Source of the DNA: Clostridiales bacterium
GTDB taxonomy: Bacteria > Bacillota > Clostridia > Lachnospirales > JAISER01
DNA length: 55,295 nt
Assembly: GCA_031263985.1 (NCBI GenBank)
Contig: JAISER010000080.1
Span: 1 to 55,295 of the forward strand
Direction of reading: 5' to 3'
The notes below the pieces were generated by a model. It was given only the letters and a program-made list of their open reading frames with translations. It searched no databases and had not been told where the DNA came from. Every line of letters starts with the position of its first letter. Position 1 is the stretch's first letter. Of this stretch, positions 8,583 through 16,339 are shown piece by piece. The position numbers and the translations under genes are program-made.

Positions 8583-9308
8583 TCAGCTTTGAAGCTCCTT
8601 GACGCCGTTTAATATTATTTCTTTCACTTTTTGCGGAATTTCGGCCGTCTCCTCACGCGTCAACCCTTTCGTGAATAATGGCGGATGTATTATCGCGTCG
8701 ATACGGCCGCCTATAACCCTATTTTTATTCATTTCCATAATTTTATAAGAGCCGTTGAGGGAAACCGGAATTATCGGAACATTTGACTTTGTGGCGAGCT
8801 TAAAGCTTCCTCCCTTAAATTCCCCGACTTCCAGCCCGCGGCTCCTTGAGCCTTCCGGAAATACAACAAGCGAATAACCGTTTTTCAGCAGTTTTACGCC
8901 TTCCGTAATTATTGCCGCGCTTTGACGCAAATCATCTCTGTCAATGAACAAACATCGCATTTCTCTCATCCAAGCGCTCATAAGCGGAATTTTAGAGGCT
9001 TCCATCTTTGACACATAGCCTTTTGGCTTATCAATGCCGTACAAGAAAACGCTTAAATCGAAGTTTCCCTGATGGTTCGCGACAAAAAGAACCGCTTCTT
9101 CTTTCGGGATATTCTCCTTACCCTTGATATTAAGGGTCGATCCTGTGATCTTCATATATTTTTCTATTATGCCGCTCGCGCCTTTAGCCACGGCGGCCAT
9201 ATACTCATTTTCAGTCAGCGAGCTTTTTGACTTTTTAATCCTCCAGAGTATGGGCAACCTGAATATCAGTTCCAAGAAAGCCCGCGCTAAAAAAACGTTC
9301 GTATTCAT
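8583..9308 (-). CDS. plsC: 1-acyl-sn-glycerol-3-phosphate acyltransferase
   Basis: Membrane-associated enzyme that acylates lysophosphatidic acid to phosphatidic acid. The four acyltransferase blocks are visible: NHQGNFD (the NHxxxxD motif, His and Asp catalytic), a second block around CLFIDRDD, FPEGSRSR and VPIIPVSL. There is a hydrophobic N-terminal segment. Length 241 aa is normal. The ATG at 9308 is preferred to an in-frame GTG three codons upstream; both have weak RBSs. Pairs with hflX downstream. Confidence 0.88.
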   Translation of the reverse strand: MNTNVFLARAFLELIFRLPILWRIKKSKSSLTENEYMAAVAKGASGIIEKYMKITGSTLNIKGKENIPKEEAVLFVANHQGNFDLSVFLYGIDKPKGYVSKMEASKIPLMSAWMREMRCLFIDRDDLRQSAAIITEGVKLLKNGYSLVVFPEGSRSRGLEVGEFKGGSFKLATKSNVPIIPVSLNGSYKIMEMNKNRVIGGRIDAIIHPPLFTKGLTREETAEIPQKVKEIILNGVKELQS

Positions 9309-9424
9309 CAACGTCACACCATCATCTCAGGCGCGGTGAAAGCGCCGTAATATCGTCCGCAAAATATACTGATGTATTGTACGCATTTCATCGCAAATCT
9401 ATTTCTCCGCAATTTTCTTATCGT

Positions 9425-10270
9425 TTACCAACTCGTCCGCCCGCCATCGACAATGACAGCGCTCCCGGTCATGTAGGAACTGGCGTCAGAAATCATATAC
9501 AATACCGTGCATATATATTCATCCGGATCCGACATCCTGCCCATCGGAATCAGTTCGGATATCTTTTTGACGAATTCAATGTCCTGTCCGTTAAAAAGAC
9601 TCGCCGGACAGAGCGTGTTCACGCGTATCCCTTGCTTCGCCCAGTATGTAGCGAGATATTTCGTCATCCCAATTATCGCGCGCTTTACGACTGAGTAAGA
9701 AATCGGCTTGACGATTTGCGCGTCCTCTTCAACGCCATCTCTTCGGTAAACCCGCTGATCCGGCGAAATAAGTCCATAGTCCGAAGAGATGTTTAAAATT
9801 ACTCCGCCTCCGCCATCTTCCATTACTTTTCCAAACGTTTGCGAGCAAAGAAACGCTCCCGTAAGACCTACCGAGATATCCGCGTTCCAAATCTCCAACG
9901 GAAAATCATGAAACCGTATCGCCGCCATGTTACGCGAATTCCCTTCCATTTTCGGGTTATTCGCCGCGTTGTTAATCAATATATCGATATGACCGTATCT
10001 TCGCAGCAATAAATCTCTAAGATTAATTACAGCTTCCTTATCCGTTATATCAACCGCGTAAGTTCCAATATCGCTTTGCGTCGCGTCTTCCATAGACGCT
10101 GTGATTTCTTGTTTCGCTAAAGATAACCGTTCATCCGATATATCTATCAACGCCGGAATGCCTCCGCCTGTTAAAATGGCTTGCGCGTGCCTTTTTCCTA
10201 ACAGGCCCGCTCCTCCGGTTATTACGCATACTTTGCCTTCAATCGAAAATTTATCCATAAAACTCTTCAT
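9425..10270 (-). CDS. Short-chain dehydrogenase/reductase of the glycan locus (PtmA-like)
   Basis: SDR fold with the Rossmann motif TGGAGLLGKRHA, the NNAANN segment, a Ser in ISSDYG and YSVVKRA as the Tyr-x3-Lys catalytic pair, ending in the typical VIVDGGRTSW. Similar proteins (PtmA type) occur in clusters for legionaminic-type sugars and flagellin glycosylation. It lies just downstream of the CMP-sugar synthetase/oxidoreductase gene in the same direction, so a role in making or modifying a nonulosonic acid precursor is inferred. The exact substrate is unknown. Start taken at the ATG at 10270; an ATG at 10258 with GAAGAG upstream is also possible. Confidence 0.8.
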   Translation of the reverse strand: MKSFMDKFSIEGKVCVITGGAGLLGKRHAQAILTGGGIPALIDISDERLSLAKQEITASMEDATQSDIGTYAVDITDKEAVINLRDLLLRRYGHIDILINNAANNPKMEGNSRNMAAIRFHDFPLEIWNADISVGLTGAFLCSQTFGKVMEDGGGGVILNISSDYGLISPDQRVYRRDGVEEDAQIVKPISYSVVKRAIIGMTKYLATYWAKQGIRVNTLCPASLFNGQDIEFVKKISELIPMGRMSDPDEYICTVLYMISDASSYMTGSAVIVDGGRTSW

Positions 10271-10296
10271 AAGACACCGCAACCTTTATATTATCG

Positions 10297-12147
10297 TTAG
10301 ATCTTTATAAACGATTTTATCCTTAACGCCTGCTCCAGACTCCTTCGCCCGTCCTCCAGATTAATCTTAGGCACGTTTCGCAACTGAACCGCTTCAAAGA
10401 AATCGCGTATTTCCTCAATGAACATATCATTTCTGTGAAATGACTCAAACGTCTCAGCAAAGTTTTCGTCGCCGACGCTCCAACTTATTTCATTTTTTAA
10501 AATATCAGCTTTTATACATCCGTTGTCGCAAACGATCTCAAAAATTCGCTTTGACGGAAATCGCAAAAAATCCGCGTGAACGGAGACCAAGATTTCGCGC
10601 CCGCCATATCGATATGACATGACAGCTTGCGCGACGTCCTCGACATCCATCTCCAGGCCGCTAAGGCGTCCTCCGCTCGCGTATATATCCTTTAATTCCG
10701 CGCCTTCTAAAATATATCCGATATAATCCAACTCATGTATCATCTGATTCAACGTTACGCCGCCGCCATACTCGTTTCTCGCCATATACGTCTCTCGATA
10801 GTCTTCATAGCTGTGCATAGAAGCCAGCCGCTCCCCCGTCTCCGCGTTCATATAAACGACGGAGCCAAGCGTTTTCCCTGCCAGAAGCTCTTTCGCTTTC
10901 TTCACGCACGGATGATATCTGTTTTGAAAACCCATAAAGATCGCAAGCTTTTTATCTTCCGCAATTCGCTCTAAGACATCTACTCCGTCAATGCCGGATG
11001 ACAAGGGCTTTTCGATAAAAAGATCACACCCGGCTTCGGCGCAGGCTATCGCGGCGCTAATGTGCTCGCTCGTTATATTCGTTATAAAAGCCATGTCCGG
11101 CTTTTCCGCCAAGGCCTCGTCCAATGAACGAAAGCTGTTAACGCCATACTCATCTTCAAGAACAACATTATCGCGTATCTTCATATCATCTGAAAACGTT
11201 GTCGTCAAGCCTCTCTTACGATAAGCCATGATCTCCGCTTGGTCGCCAAAAAGCAACCTTATATTCCTCAAATGGCGCTGCCCGACGCTACCCAGCCCTA
11301 CCATAAGAATTTTTTTAGGGCCGCAAAACCGGCTCTTCCAGTTTTCCCCGCAAATAATCTTTGGCACGTTGTTTTCACTACAGTCGGCGTAGTTAGAACG
11401 CAGATAGCGATACACTGGAAAATCGCCGCCTTTAACGAGCGAAGCCAGTTTTTCATAATCTTCTTTCAGGTCGATGTCCACCGATTGCGGCGATTCAAAC
11501 GCGAGCGCTCTATTCCCGTGAATCATATCGTTATTAACTATAAACTCCGTTTTTAAAATATCCGCATAACCGTCAGGCTCATAAACGATCGGAAAATCTT
11601 GTCTCGGATTGTTCGATTCATCCAACGTCATGTCACGCATGACCGGAAGGAAATATCCGCCTTCTTTAGTAAACCATTTATACGGCTTATATCTTGTCTC
11701 ATGGGCGGATCGAAGCGAATCCGCGGTTGAATCTGACTTTATGCGCTCAATGGCTTTTTGAATATCAGCCGGATCTCTGAGCGGACATGTAGGCCTGAGA
11801 TGCAGCCAATATTCTGGCACGTCGCAACCGTTATCATACAACCAATCTATAGCGTGCGCGATAAATTCAAAATCCACCGAACTATCGCCGGCCAGTTCTT
11901 TAGGCCGCAAAAACGGAGTCTCCGCCCCGTATCGCCTCGCTACCTCCGCATATTCCTCTGAATCCGTGGTGACGATAACTCTTTTTATCCCTGGAGTAAG
12001 CTTCGCGGCCGCAATCGAAAAAGCGACGAGAGGATACCCGCCAAGAGCCATTATATTTTTCCCAGGCACTCCTTTGGAACCCGCGCGCGCTGGAATTATC
12101 GCGAAAACCCCGCCACGATCAATTTTGTCGATTATCGAGCTTCTCAT
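10297..12147 (-). CDS. Bifunctional CMP-nonulosonate cytidylyltransferase / Gfo-Idh-MocA oxidoreductase fusion
   Basis: 616 aa with two domains. Residues about 12-245 are a NeuA/KdsB-type CMP-sugar synthetase: the CTP-binding motif IIPARAGSKGVPGKN, RVIVTTDSEEYA, and LRPTCPLRDP. Residues about 280-616 are a complete Gfo/Idh/MocA NAD(P)-dependent oxidoreductase: Rossmann motif MVGLGSVGQRHLR, the EKP motif in FIEKPLSSG, and MIHELDYIGY as the likely catalytic His region. The frame is continuous with no stop between them. NeuA normally stands alone. The fusion suggests that activation and oxidation/reduction of the sugar are coupled or assembled together. Starts at TAATG with the upstream HAD phosphatase gene (1-nt overlap). 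Confidence 0.88.
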   Translation of the reverse strand: MRSSIIDKIDRGGVFAIIPARAGSKGVPGKNIMALGGYPLVAFSIAAAKLTPGIKRVIVTTDSEEYAEVARRYGAETPFLRPKELAGDSSVDFEFIAHAIDWLYDNGCDVPEYWLHLRPTCPLRDPADIQKAIERIKSDSTADSLRSAHETRYKPYKWFTKEGGYFLPVMRDMTLDESNNPRQDFPIVYEPDGYADILKTEFIVNNDMIHGNRALAFESPQSVDIDLKEDYEKLASLVKGGDFPVYRYLRSNYADCSENNVPKIICGENWKSRFCGPKKILMVGLGSVGQRHLRNIRLLFGDQAEIMAYRKRGLTTTFSDDMKIRDNVVLEDEYGVNSFRSLDEALAEKPDMAFITNITSEHISAAIACAEAGCDLFIEKPLSSGIDGVDVLERIAEDKKLAIFMGFQNRYHPCVKKAKELLAGKTLGSVVYMNAETGERLASMHSYEDYRETYMARNEYGGGVTLNQMIHELDYIGYILEGAELKDIYASGGRLSGLEMDVEDVAQAVMSYRYGGREILVSVHADFLRFPSKRIFEIVCDNGCIKADILKNEISWSVGDENFAETFESFHRNDMFIEEIRDFFEAVQLRNVPKINLEDGRRSLEQALRIKSFIKI

Positions 12148-12638
12148 TACGACACCTCGTCGATTGAAATCTTAGACAATGCGCGATACAGCTCTCTAAC
12201 CACGCCGCGCCCGCCTTTCGCGTTAAATATCATTCCCGATATCGCGATTATCTCCTCTTCCGCGTCGCTCGGGCAAGCGCGAAACCCGCTGGCTTGCATC
12301 GCGTCATAGTCATTTATATCGTTTCCGATATACAGCGCGTTCTTCAATGAAATTTCGTTGTCAGCGCAGTATTTTTCCATAGCCGCTTTTTTGTCTTTTA
12401 CATTATACAAAACGTCCACGCCCAGTTTATTTCCTCGAAAAGCCACAATCGGATTCGCTTCACTGGAAATAATGACTTGTTTTATGCCCAGCGCGTCTTT
12501 TATCATCTTTACCCCTAAACCGTCGCCGCGATTTACAACCGCGCTTTCTTTTCCATCTTCGGATAAGAGCGCCGTATTGTCCGTCATGACCCCATCAAAA
12601 TCATAGACGATAAGTTCTATCGTTTTTGTCAAATACAT
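12147..12638 (-). CDS. KdsC-type HAD phosphatase of the nonulosonate pathway
   Basis: 163 aa, C0-type HAD fold as in KDO-8-P phosphatase: IVYDFDGVMTDN (nucleophile Asp and acid/base Asp), then the Ser/Lys region and GNDINDYDAM for Mg binding. It would remove the phosphate from the product of the NeuB-type synthase, which points to a phosphorylated sugar intermediate, as in Neu5Ac-9-P or KDN-9-P routes. Start taken at the ATG at 12638, 20 nt after the stop of the CBS-cupin gene, because upstream in-frame codons overlap that gene and read as nonsense. Overlaps the next gene by 1 nt. Confidence 0.85.
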   Translation of the reverse strand: MYLTKTIELIVYDFDGVMTDNTALLSEDGKESAVVNRGDGLGVKMIKDALGIKQVIISSEANPIVAFRGNKLGVDVLYNVKDKKAAMEKYCADNEISLKNALYIGNDINDYDAMQASGFRACPSDAEEEIIAISGMIFNAKGGRGVVRELYRALSKISIDEVS

Positions 12639-12657
12639 ATGTACGCCAAACGTCCCT

Positions 12658-13431
12658 TCACGGCGCGACGCGACCATATTGATCCTCATACCGATTAATG
12701 TCGTCCTCACCGAAATAATCGCCGATCTGCACTTCAATGAAAATCAAATTTTCGGAATTATCCGAATTTGTCAACCTATGTTTGCATCCCTTGGGAATAA
12801 ACAGAGAGCTTCCGCAATGAACTGAAATTATTGATTCGCCAATCCGCGCCGCGCCTGTCCCATGCGCTATAATCCAGTATTCTTCGCGGCGGTTATGGGA
12901 CTGCAAACTTAACGACGCCCCTGGGTATACGGTAACGACCTTTGACTGAAAATAATCATTCATCAATGTGGTTTTATAGAAACCCCACGGTCTCGGAAAG
13001 ATCTCGTAATCAATCAGTCCCTCATCAATCGCCGTAAAGTCGTCGGATAGATCCGGACTTCTGTCCGTAAGCAACAATGAGTGCAACTGCTTCTTTGTTA
13101 TAATATTTATAACTTCGCCGTCATCTTTCACTATTGGCAAAAAATCGATAGAGTCGTTCTTAAACAATTCAATTACGTCAGCTATGCCGCGCCGAGCGTT
13201 CACGCTCTCGCTGCTGCGGTTGTAAACGCTTTCAATCGGCTCATATAAACTTTTGCCGGCGATAAACGCGCGCCGTAAATCTCCGTCCGTAAGAGCGCCG
13301 AGCAAGTAGTTTTTCGAGTCTCGACTTTCCACAACAATTAAAAACCCTTTCGCGTTAGAATCAATCTTTCGCAGCGCGTGCAACGCCGTGTCCGTTTTAC
13401 TTATGGTAAAATCCGAAACCGAAAATCCCAT
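12658..13431 (-). CDS. CBS-pair / mannose-6-phosphate-isomerase-type cupin fusion protein
   Basis: 257 aa. Residues 1-120 look like a tandem CBS pair (GFLIVVESRDSKNYLLGALTD in part, DGDLRRAF, then DFLPIVKDDGEVINI). Residues about 145-250 are a cupin like the C-terminal isomerase domain of ManC: RPWGFYKTT, a PGASLSLQSHNRREEYW metal-site stretch and FIPKGCKHRL. In related pathways the CBS pair is followed by a nucleotidyltransferase (PtmE/LegF type); here that domain is replaced by a cupin. It may isomerise or regulate a sugar phosphate for the NeuB-type enzyme; its function is not established. Its RBS (AAGGA) lies inside the end of the neuB gene. Confidence 0.8.
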   Translation of the reverse strand: MGFSVSDFTISKTDTALHALRKIDSNAKGFLIVVESRDSKNYLLGALTDGDLRRAFIAGKSLYEPIESVYNRSSESVNARRGIADVIELFKNDSIDFLPIVKDDGEVINIITKKQLHSLLLTDRSPDLSDDFTAIDEGLIDYEIFPRPWGFYKTTLMNDYFQSKVVTVYPGASLSLQSHNRREEYWIIAHGTGAARIGESIISVHCGSSLFIPKGCKHRLTNSDNSENLIFIEVQIGDYFGEDDINRYEDQYGRVAP

Positions 13432-13437
13432 TTCGCA

Positions 13438-14319
13438 TTATCCTTCTCTATATTTCAGCTTTTCGCGTTGGACCACCTCGATGGGCAAAACATCAGACGA
13501 TTTATATGTCAGCGCCTGACGGACATTGTCCAAATCGGCTTTTAGCGCCTTCATCTCACGCGGTTCAAGCGACGCCGCGTGATCAGTGCCTTTCCATGTT
13601 TTGTCCAACGTGAAGTGGCGTTCAAAGACGTTCGCGCCCAGCGTAAGCGCCGCTATATCCGCCGCTATGCCGTGATGATGCCCTGAAAAACCGACGGCTT
13701 TTATCTTGCCGGCATAGCTTTCGGTCAACTGCCGTATCTCGAGCAAGCAAATATCCTGATATGGCACGGGGTAACCGGACGTGCAGCTGAAAATAACTAA
13801 GTCCTCGTTCCGACCGCGCTCGACAAAAAAGTCTACCAGCTTACGTTCCTCATCCTTCGTGGTCATGCCTAAAGAAATCTGAACCTCACCCGCGTAATTT
13901 TCACATAGCCAACCGAGCATACGATAATGATTATTGCAAGCCGACGGAATTTTAATAAACGCTGGATTTAACGCGGCGATCTCCTTCGCCGAAGTCAAGT
14001 CCCACACTGATGCGCTGTACGCGACTCCGAATTCTTCACACCATTTCTTTAGTTGGGCATGACTTTGCGCGGTAAACTCCAGAAATTCGCGATGCGCGCC
14101 ATAGGTTTCGCCATATGAATTATTGGGATTTGGGTGAGGAGCGTCATATTGTTCAGGGGTAAGCAGTTCGCGGTTGTTCCGTTTTTGGAATTTAACCGCG
14201 TCAACTCCGCAGTATGTGGCCGCGACTTTGATAAATTCACGCGCTATCGACATGTCGCCTTTGTGATTACAACCAACTTCAGCTATAAGATAGGGGTTTG
14301 CATATTTTAGCTCGCCCAT
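13438..14319 (-). CDS. neuB: NeuB-type nonulosonic acid synthase lacking the SAF domain
   Basis: 293 aa TIM-barrel condensing phosphoenolpyruvate with a six-carbon sugar. Motifs: LIAEVGCNHKGD at the N-terminus, AVKFQKR, FIKIPSACNNH, ISLGMTT, GFSGHHHGI and ERHFTLDK. Family members usually have about 340-350 aa because of a C-terminal antifreeze-like SAF domain that closes over the active site of the partner subunit. Here the protein ends soon after the barrel. The product may be a sialic-, legionaminic- or KDN-like acid; the neighbouring phosphatase favours a phosphorylated substrate. First gene in the tight neuB-CBS/cupin-HAD-neuA/Gfo-SDR set. Confidence 0.88.
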   Translation of the reverse strand: MGELKYANPYLIAEVGCNHKGDMSIAREFIKVAATYCGVDAVKFQKRNNRELLTPEQYDAPHPNPNNSYGETYGAHREFLEFTAQSHAQLKKWCEEFGVAYSASVWDLTSAKEIAALNPAFIKIPSACNNHYRMLGWLCENYAGEVQISLGMTTKDEERKLVDFFVERGRNEDLVIFSCTSGYPVPYQDICLLEIRQLTESYAGKIKAVGFSGHHHGIAADIAALTLGANVFERHFTLDKTWKGTDHAASLEPREMKALKADLDNVRQALTYKSSDVLPIEVVQREKLKYREG

Positions 14320-14384
14320 TCGAGTTCATCCCTTTCGAACTTATTCGCTTGTTCTCCATACGCTTGAATCGTTTCACTCAGTCT

Positions 14385-14882
14385 CTATCTTAATATCATA
14401 TTATCGTCACGTAATTTAACAAAATGTTCAATATTACGATATTTAAATACCTTTGCGGGCGCTCCTCCGGCTATTGCATACGCGGGCACGTCGGAAACAA
14501 CCACCGCACCCGCCTGAATAATCGCGCCTTCACCGATACGCGCTCCGCCCAAAATCATTACATTTGAACCAAGCCATACAAAATCTTCAATAACAATATC
14601 CTTAGAGATCATCTCCGCGTCATACGGTATCATTGAGCCTTCATAATTATGAATGTCCGATATCATCCAGCATTTTTGACCGGAGTGAAAGTAATTTCCA
14701 ATTGTAACGCAGCCGGTTCCTTGTATAAGCATACCGTTAAAATTACAATAATCGCCGCAATATGTATTTTTCGTGACTCTTGAAAACCGATTTACCACTA
14801 AACGCGCGCCGTAACCGCCAATTTGTCTTTTAACGCTTATCGTACATATGATTCTTAATAAGCTCTTAACAATATTACCCAT
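14385..14882 (-). CDS. Left-handed beta-helix acyltransferase (WecJ/CapG-like O-acetyltransferase)
   Basis: 165 aa with hexapeptide repeats (TIGNYFHSG, VIEDFVWLGSNVMILGGARIGEGAIIQAGAV given in part), the usual WLGSNV and AGGAPAKVF elements of the xenobiotic/sugar acetyltransferase family. The catalytic His may be the one in DIHNYEG. It probably O-acetylates a sugar of the surface glycan. It is separated from the Wzy-type gene upstream by a family-2 inverted-repeat element. Confidence 0.85.
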   Translation of the reverse strand: MGNIVKSLLRIICTISVKRQIGGYGARLVVNRFSRVTKNTYCGDYCNFNGMLIQGTGCVTIGNYFHSGQKCWMISDIHNYEGSMIPYDAEMISKDIVIEDFVWLGSNVMILGGARIGEGAIIQAGAVVVSDVPAYAIAGGAPAKVFKYRNIEHFVKLRDDNMILR

Positions 14883-14901
14883 TTTTCACCACGCCAATCA
14901 T

Positions 14902-15067
14902 TAGACCTGTCCCGGAACCTGACTTCGACGGATTCATGAGCGGATTTCTCGCAAGTTAAGAAAACGAAAGCCACCGTGTACGCGGCGCGTACACAAGGAT
15001 TTCACTGACGCCACATTGTGGGAAATCCGCCGCGCGGACGCCGGAGTCAGGTTTCGGGACAGGTCTA
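14902..15067. mobile_element. MITE-like inverted-repeat element, family 2 (complete copy)
   Basis: 166 bp flanked by TA, with ends GACCTGTCCCGGAACCTGAC and GTCAGGTTTCGGGACAGGTC as near-perfect inverted repeats. It also has an internal palindrome, GTGTACGCGGCGCGTACAC. No gene inside. Parts of this element recur at 5018, 7040, 44600 and 47022. Confidence 0.85.
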
Positions 15068-15083
15068 TTATAATATATTCGCC

Positions 15084-16325
15084 TCACGCCTGATTTTTTC
15101 CCAGAGCCGACGCGGGCGTCACAAAGCCCGCGCCGATATCGCCAAGCTTTGCGGACAGCGCCAGCGTCAAAAATATAATCGGATGTCTCAAAAAATAAAC
15201 ATCCGTTATCATCAACGCGAATAAGCAGTATAAGCAGCAAATAGGTATGCGGCACACCTTCATTTTGTAACATTCTCGTACGGATTTGTTTATGGCGGAC
15301 ATATAAATCACGAAGGCGATAAAAGCGACTATTCCTCCCCTAAATAATATGTCAAGATACTGATTATGAGCATGTGTAATCGCGGTCGCGGTATTTTTAA
15401 TTATGCTAACATTATCATACTGAAGCCCGTAACCGAATATCGGCTTGAGCGACAATTTCTCCGCAATCAAATTCCAAATCCCCGTTCTGCCGGATAAATT
15501 CGCGCTTCTATTAAACGCCGACGCGATAAACGCGGATATACCGTCTGGAATTTTAAGCTTCATAAACGCTACCGTCACTATAAAGCAAAACCCCGTCAGC
15601 GCTTTAACGCCTATTTTAATAAAATTTCCTTTAATTTTAACATATATAATCATTACCACTATAACGATAATGATTATTTTATTCATAGCCGAACCCGATA
15701 GTATCCCATGAACGATCGAAGCGGTTATCAAAGATACCTCTCTTAGCTTAGACGAATCGTTTCGCATATCCGAATACAAAGAAGCGATAAATATCGCCAC
15801 AATGGAATAGCATCCTGCCAAACTCTGATGACCTAAAAGCCATCCGACTCTGTCAGACGAAGAGTCGGTCATAAGTCCGCCTAGAACGGGGCCTATGTAT
15901 GTAGTATGATAGAGTCCGAGAGGATACGCCAGCATAGCGACTAGGTTACTGTAAATAAGCAACTCCATCACGCGCATAAATAATTCGATCCCTTGTAAGG
16001 GCCTATAGGAAAATATATGATCGACAAGCATACAGATCGCCATGGCGTAAGCGGTCTGAAAAATTACAGTCTTTATATCTCCGCCATTTAAAGCTGTACT
16101 GAACAAAATTGTCACGTGGAAAATTAACAGGCGCAAGGTCGGTTTACTTATAAATGAATTTCGTAAACAATAAATTAAAATAATGCCCGCCAAAGACAGC
16201 GCTTTCCAAATATTAACTATCGCGTCGAACCTTAAATACGCTAACCCAACGTACGTCGGTAAAAAAAACGGCGCCGCCAACATCAGAAAAGCGATTAATT
16301 TACGGTTTACCGTCAATCTTATCAT
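15084..16325 (-). CDS. O-antigen ligase/polymerase-type membrane protein (Wzy_C/WaaL-like)
   Basis: 413 aa with about ten to twelve transmembrane segments. The family signature is near residues 270-335: NLSGRTGIWNLI followed by AHNQYLDILFRGGIVAFI, where the Arg and His residues are the ones usually conserved in WaaL/Wzy. It would polymerise or transfer the lipid-linked glycan at the outer face of the membrane. Polymerase and ligase cannot be told apart from sequence alone. The stop is 17 nt from the inverted-repeat element. No flippase gene was seen in the window. Confidence 0.82.
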   Translation of the reverse strand: MIRLTVNRKLIAFLMLAAPFFLPTYVGLAYLRFDAIVNIWKALSLAGIILIYCLRNSFISKPTLRLLIFHVTILFSTALNGGDIKTVIFQTAYAMAICMLVDHIFSYRPLQGIELFMRVMELLIYSNLVAMLAYPLGLYHTTYIGPVLGGLMTDSSSDRVGWLLGHQSLAGCYSIVAIFIASLYSDMRNDSSKLREVSLITASIVHGILSGSAMNKIIIIVIVVMIIYVKIKGNFIKIGVKALTGFCFIVTVAFMKLKIPDGISAFIASAFNRSANLSGRTGIWNLIAEKLSLKPIFGYGLQYDNVSIIKNTATAITHAHNQYLDILFRGGIVAFIAFVIYMSAINKSVRECYKMKVCRIPICCLYCLFALMITDVYFLRHPIIFLTLALSAKLGDIGAGFVTPASALGKNQA

Positions 16326-16339
16326 TTTCCGGACACCCT

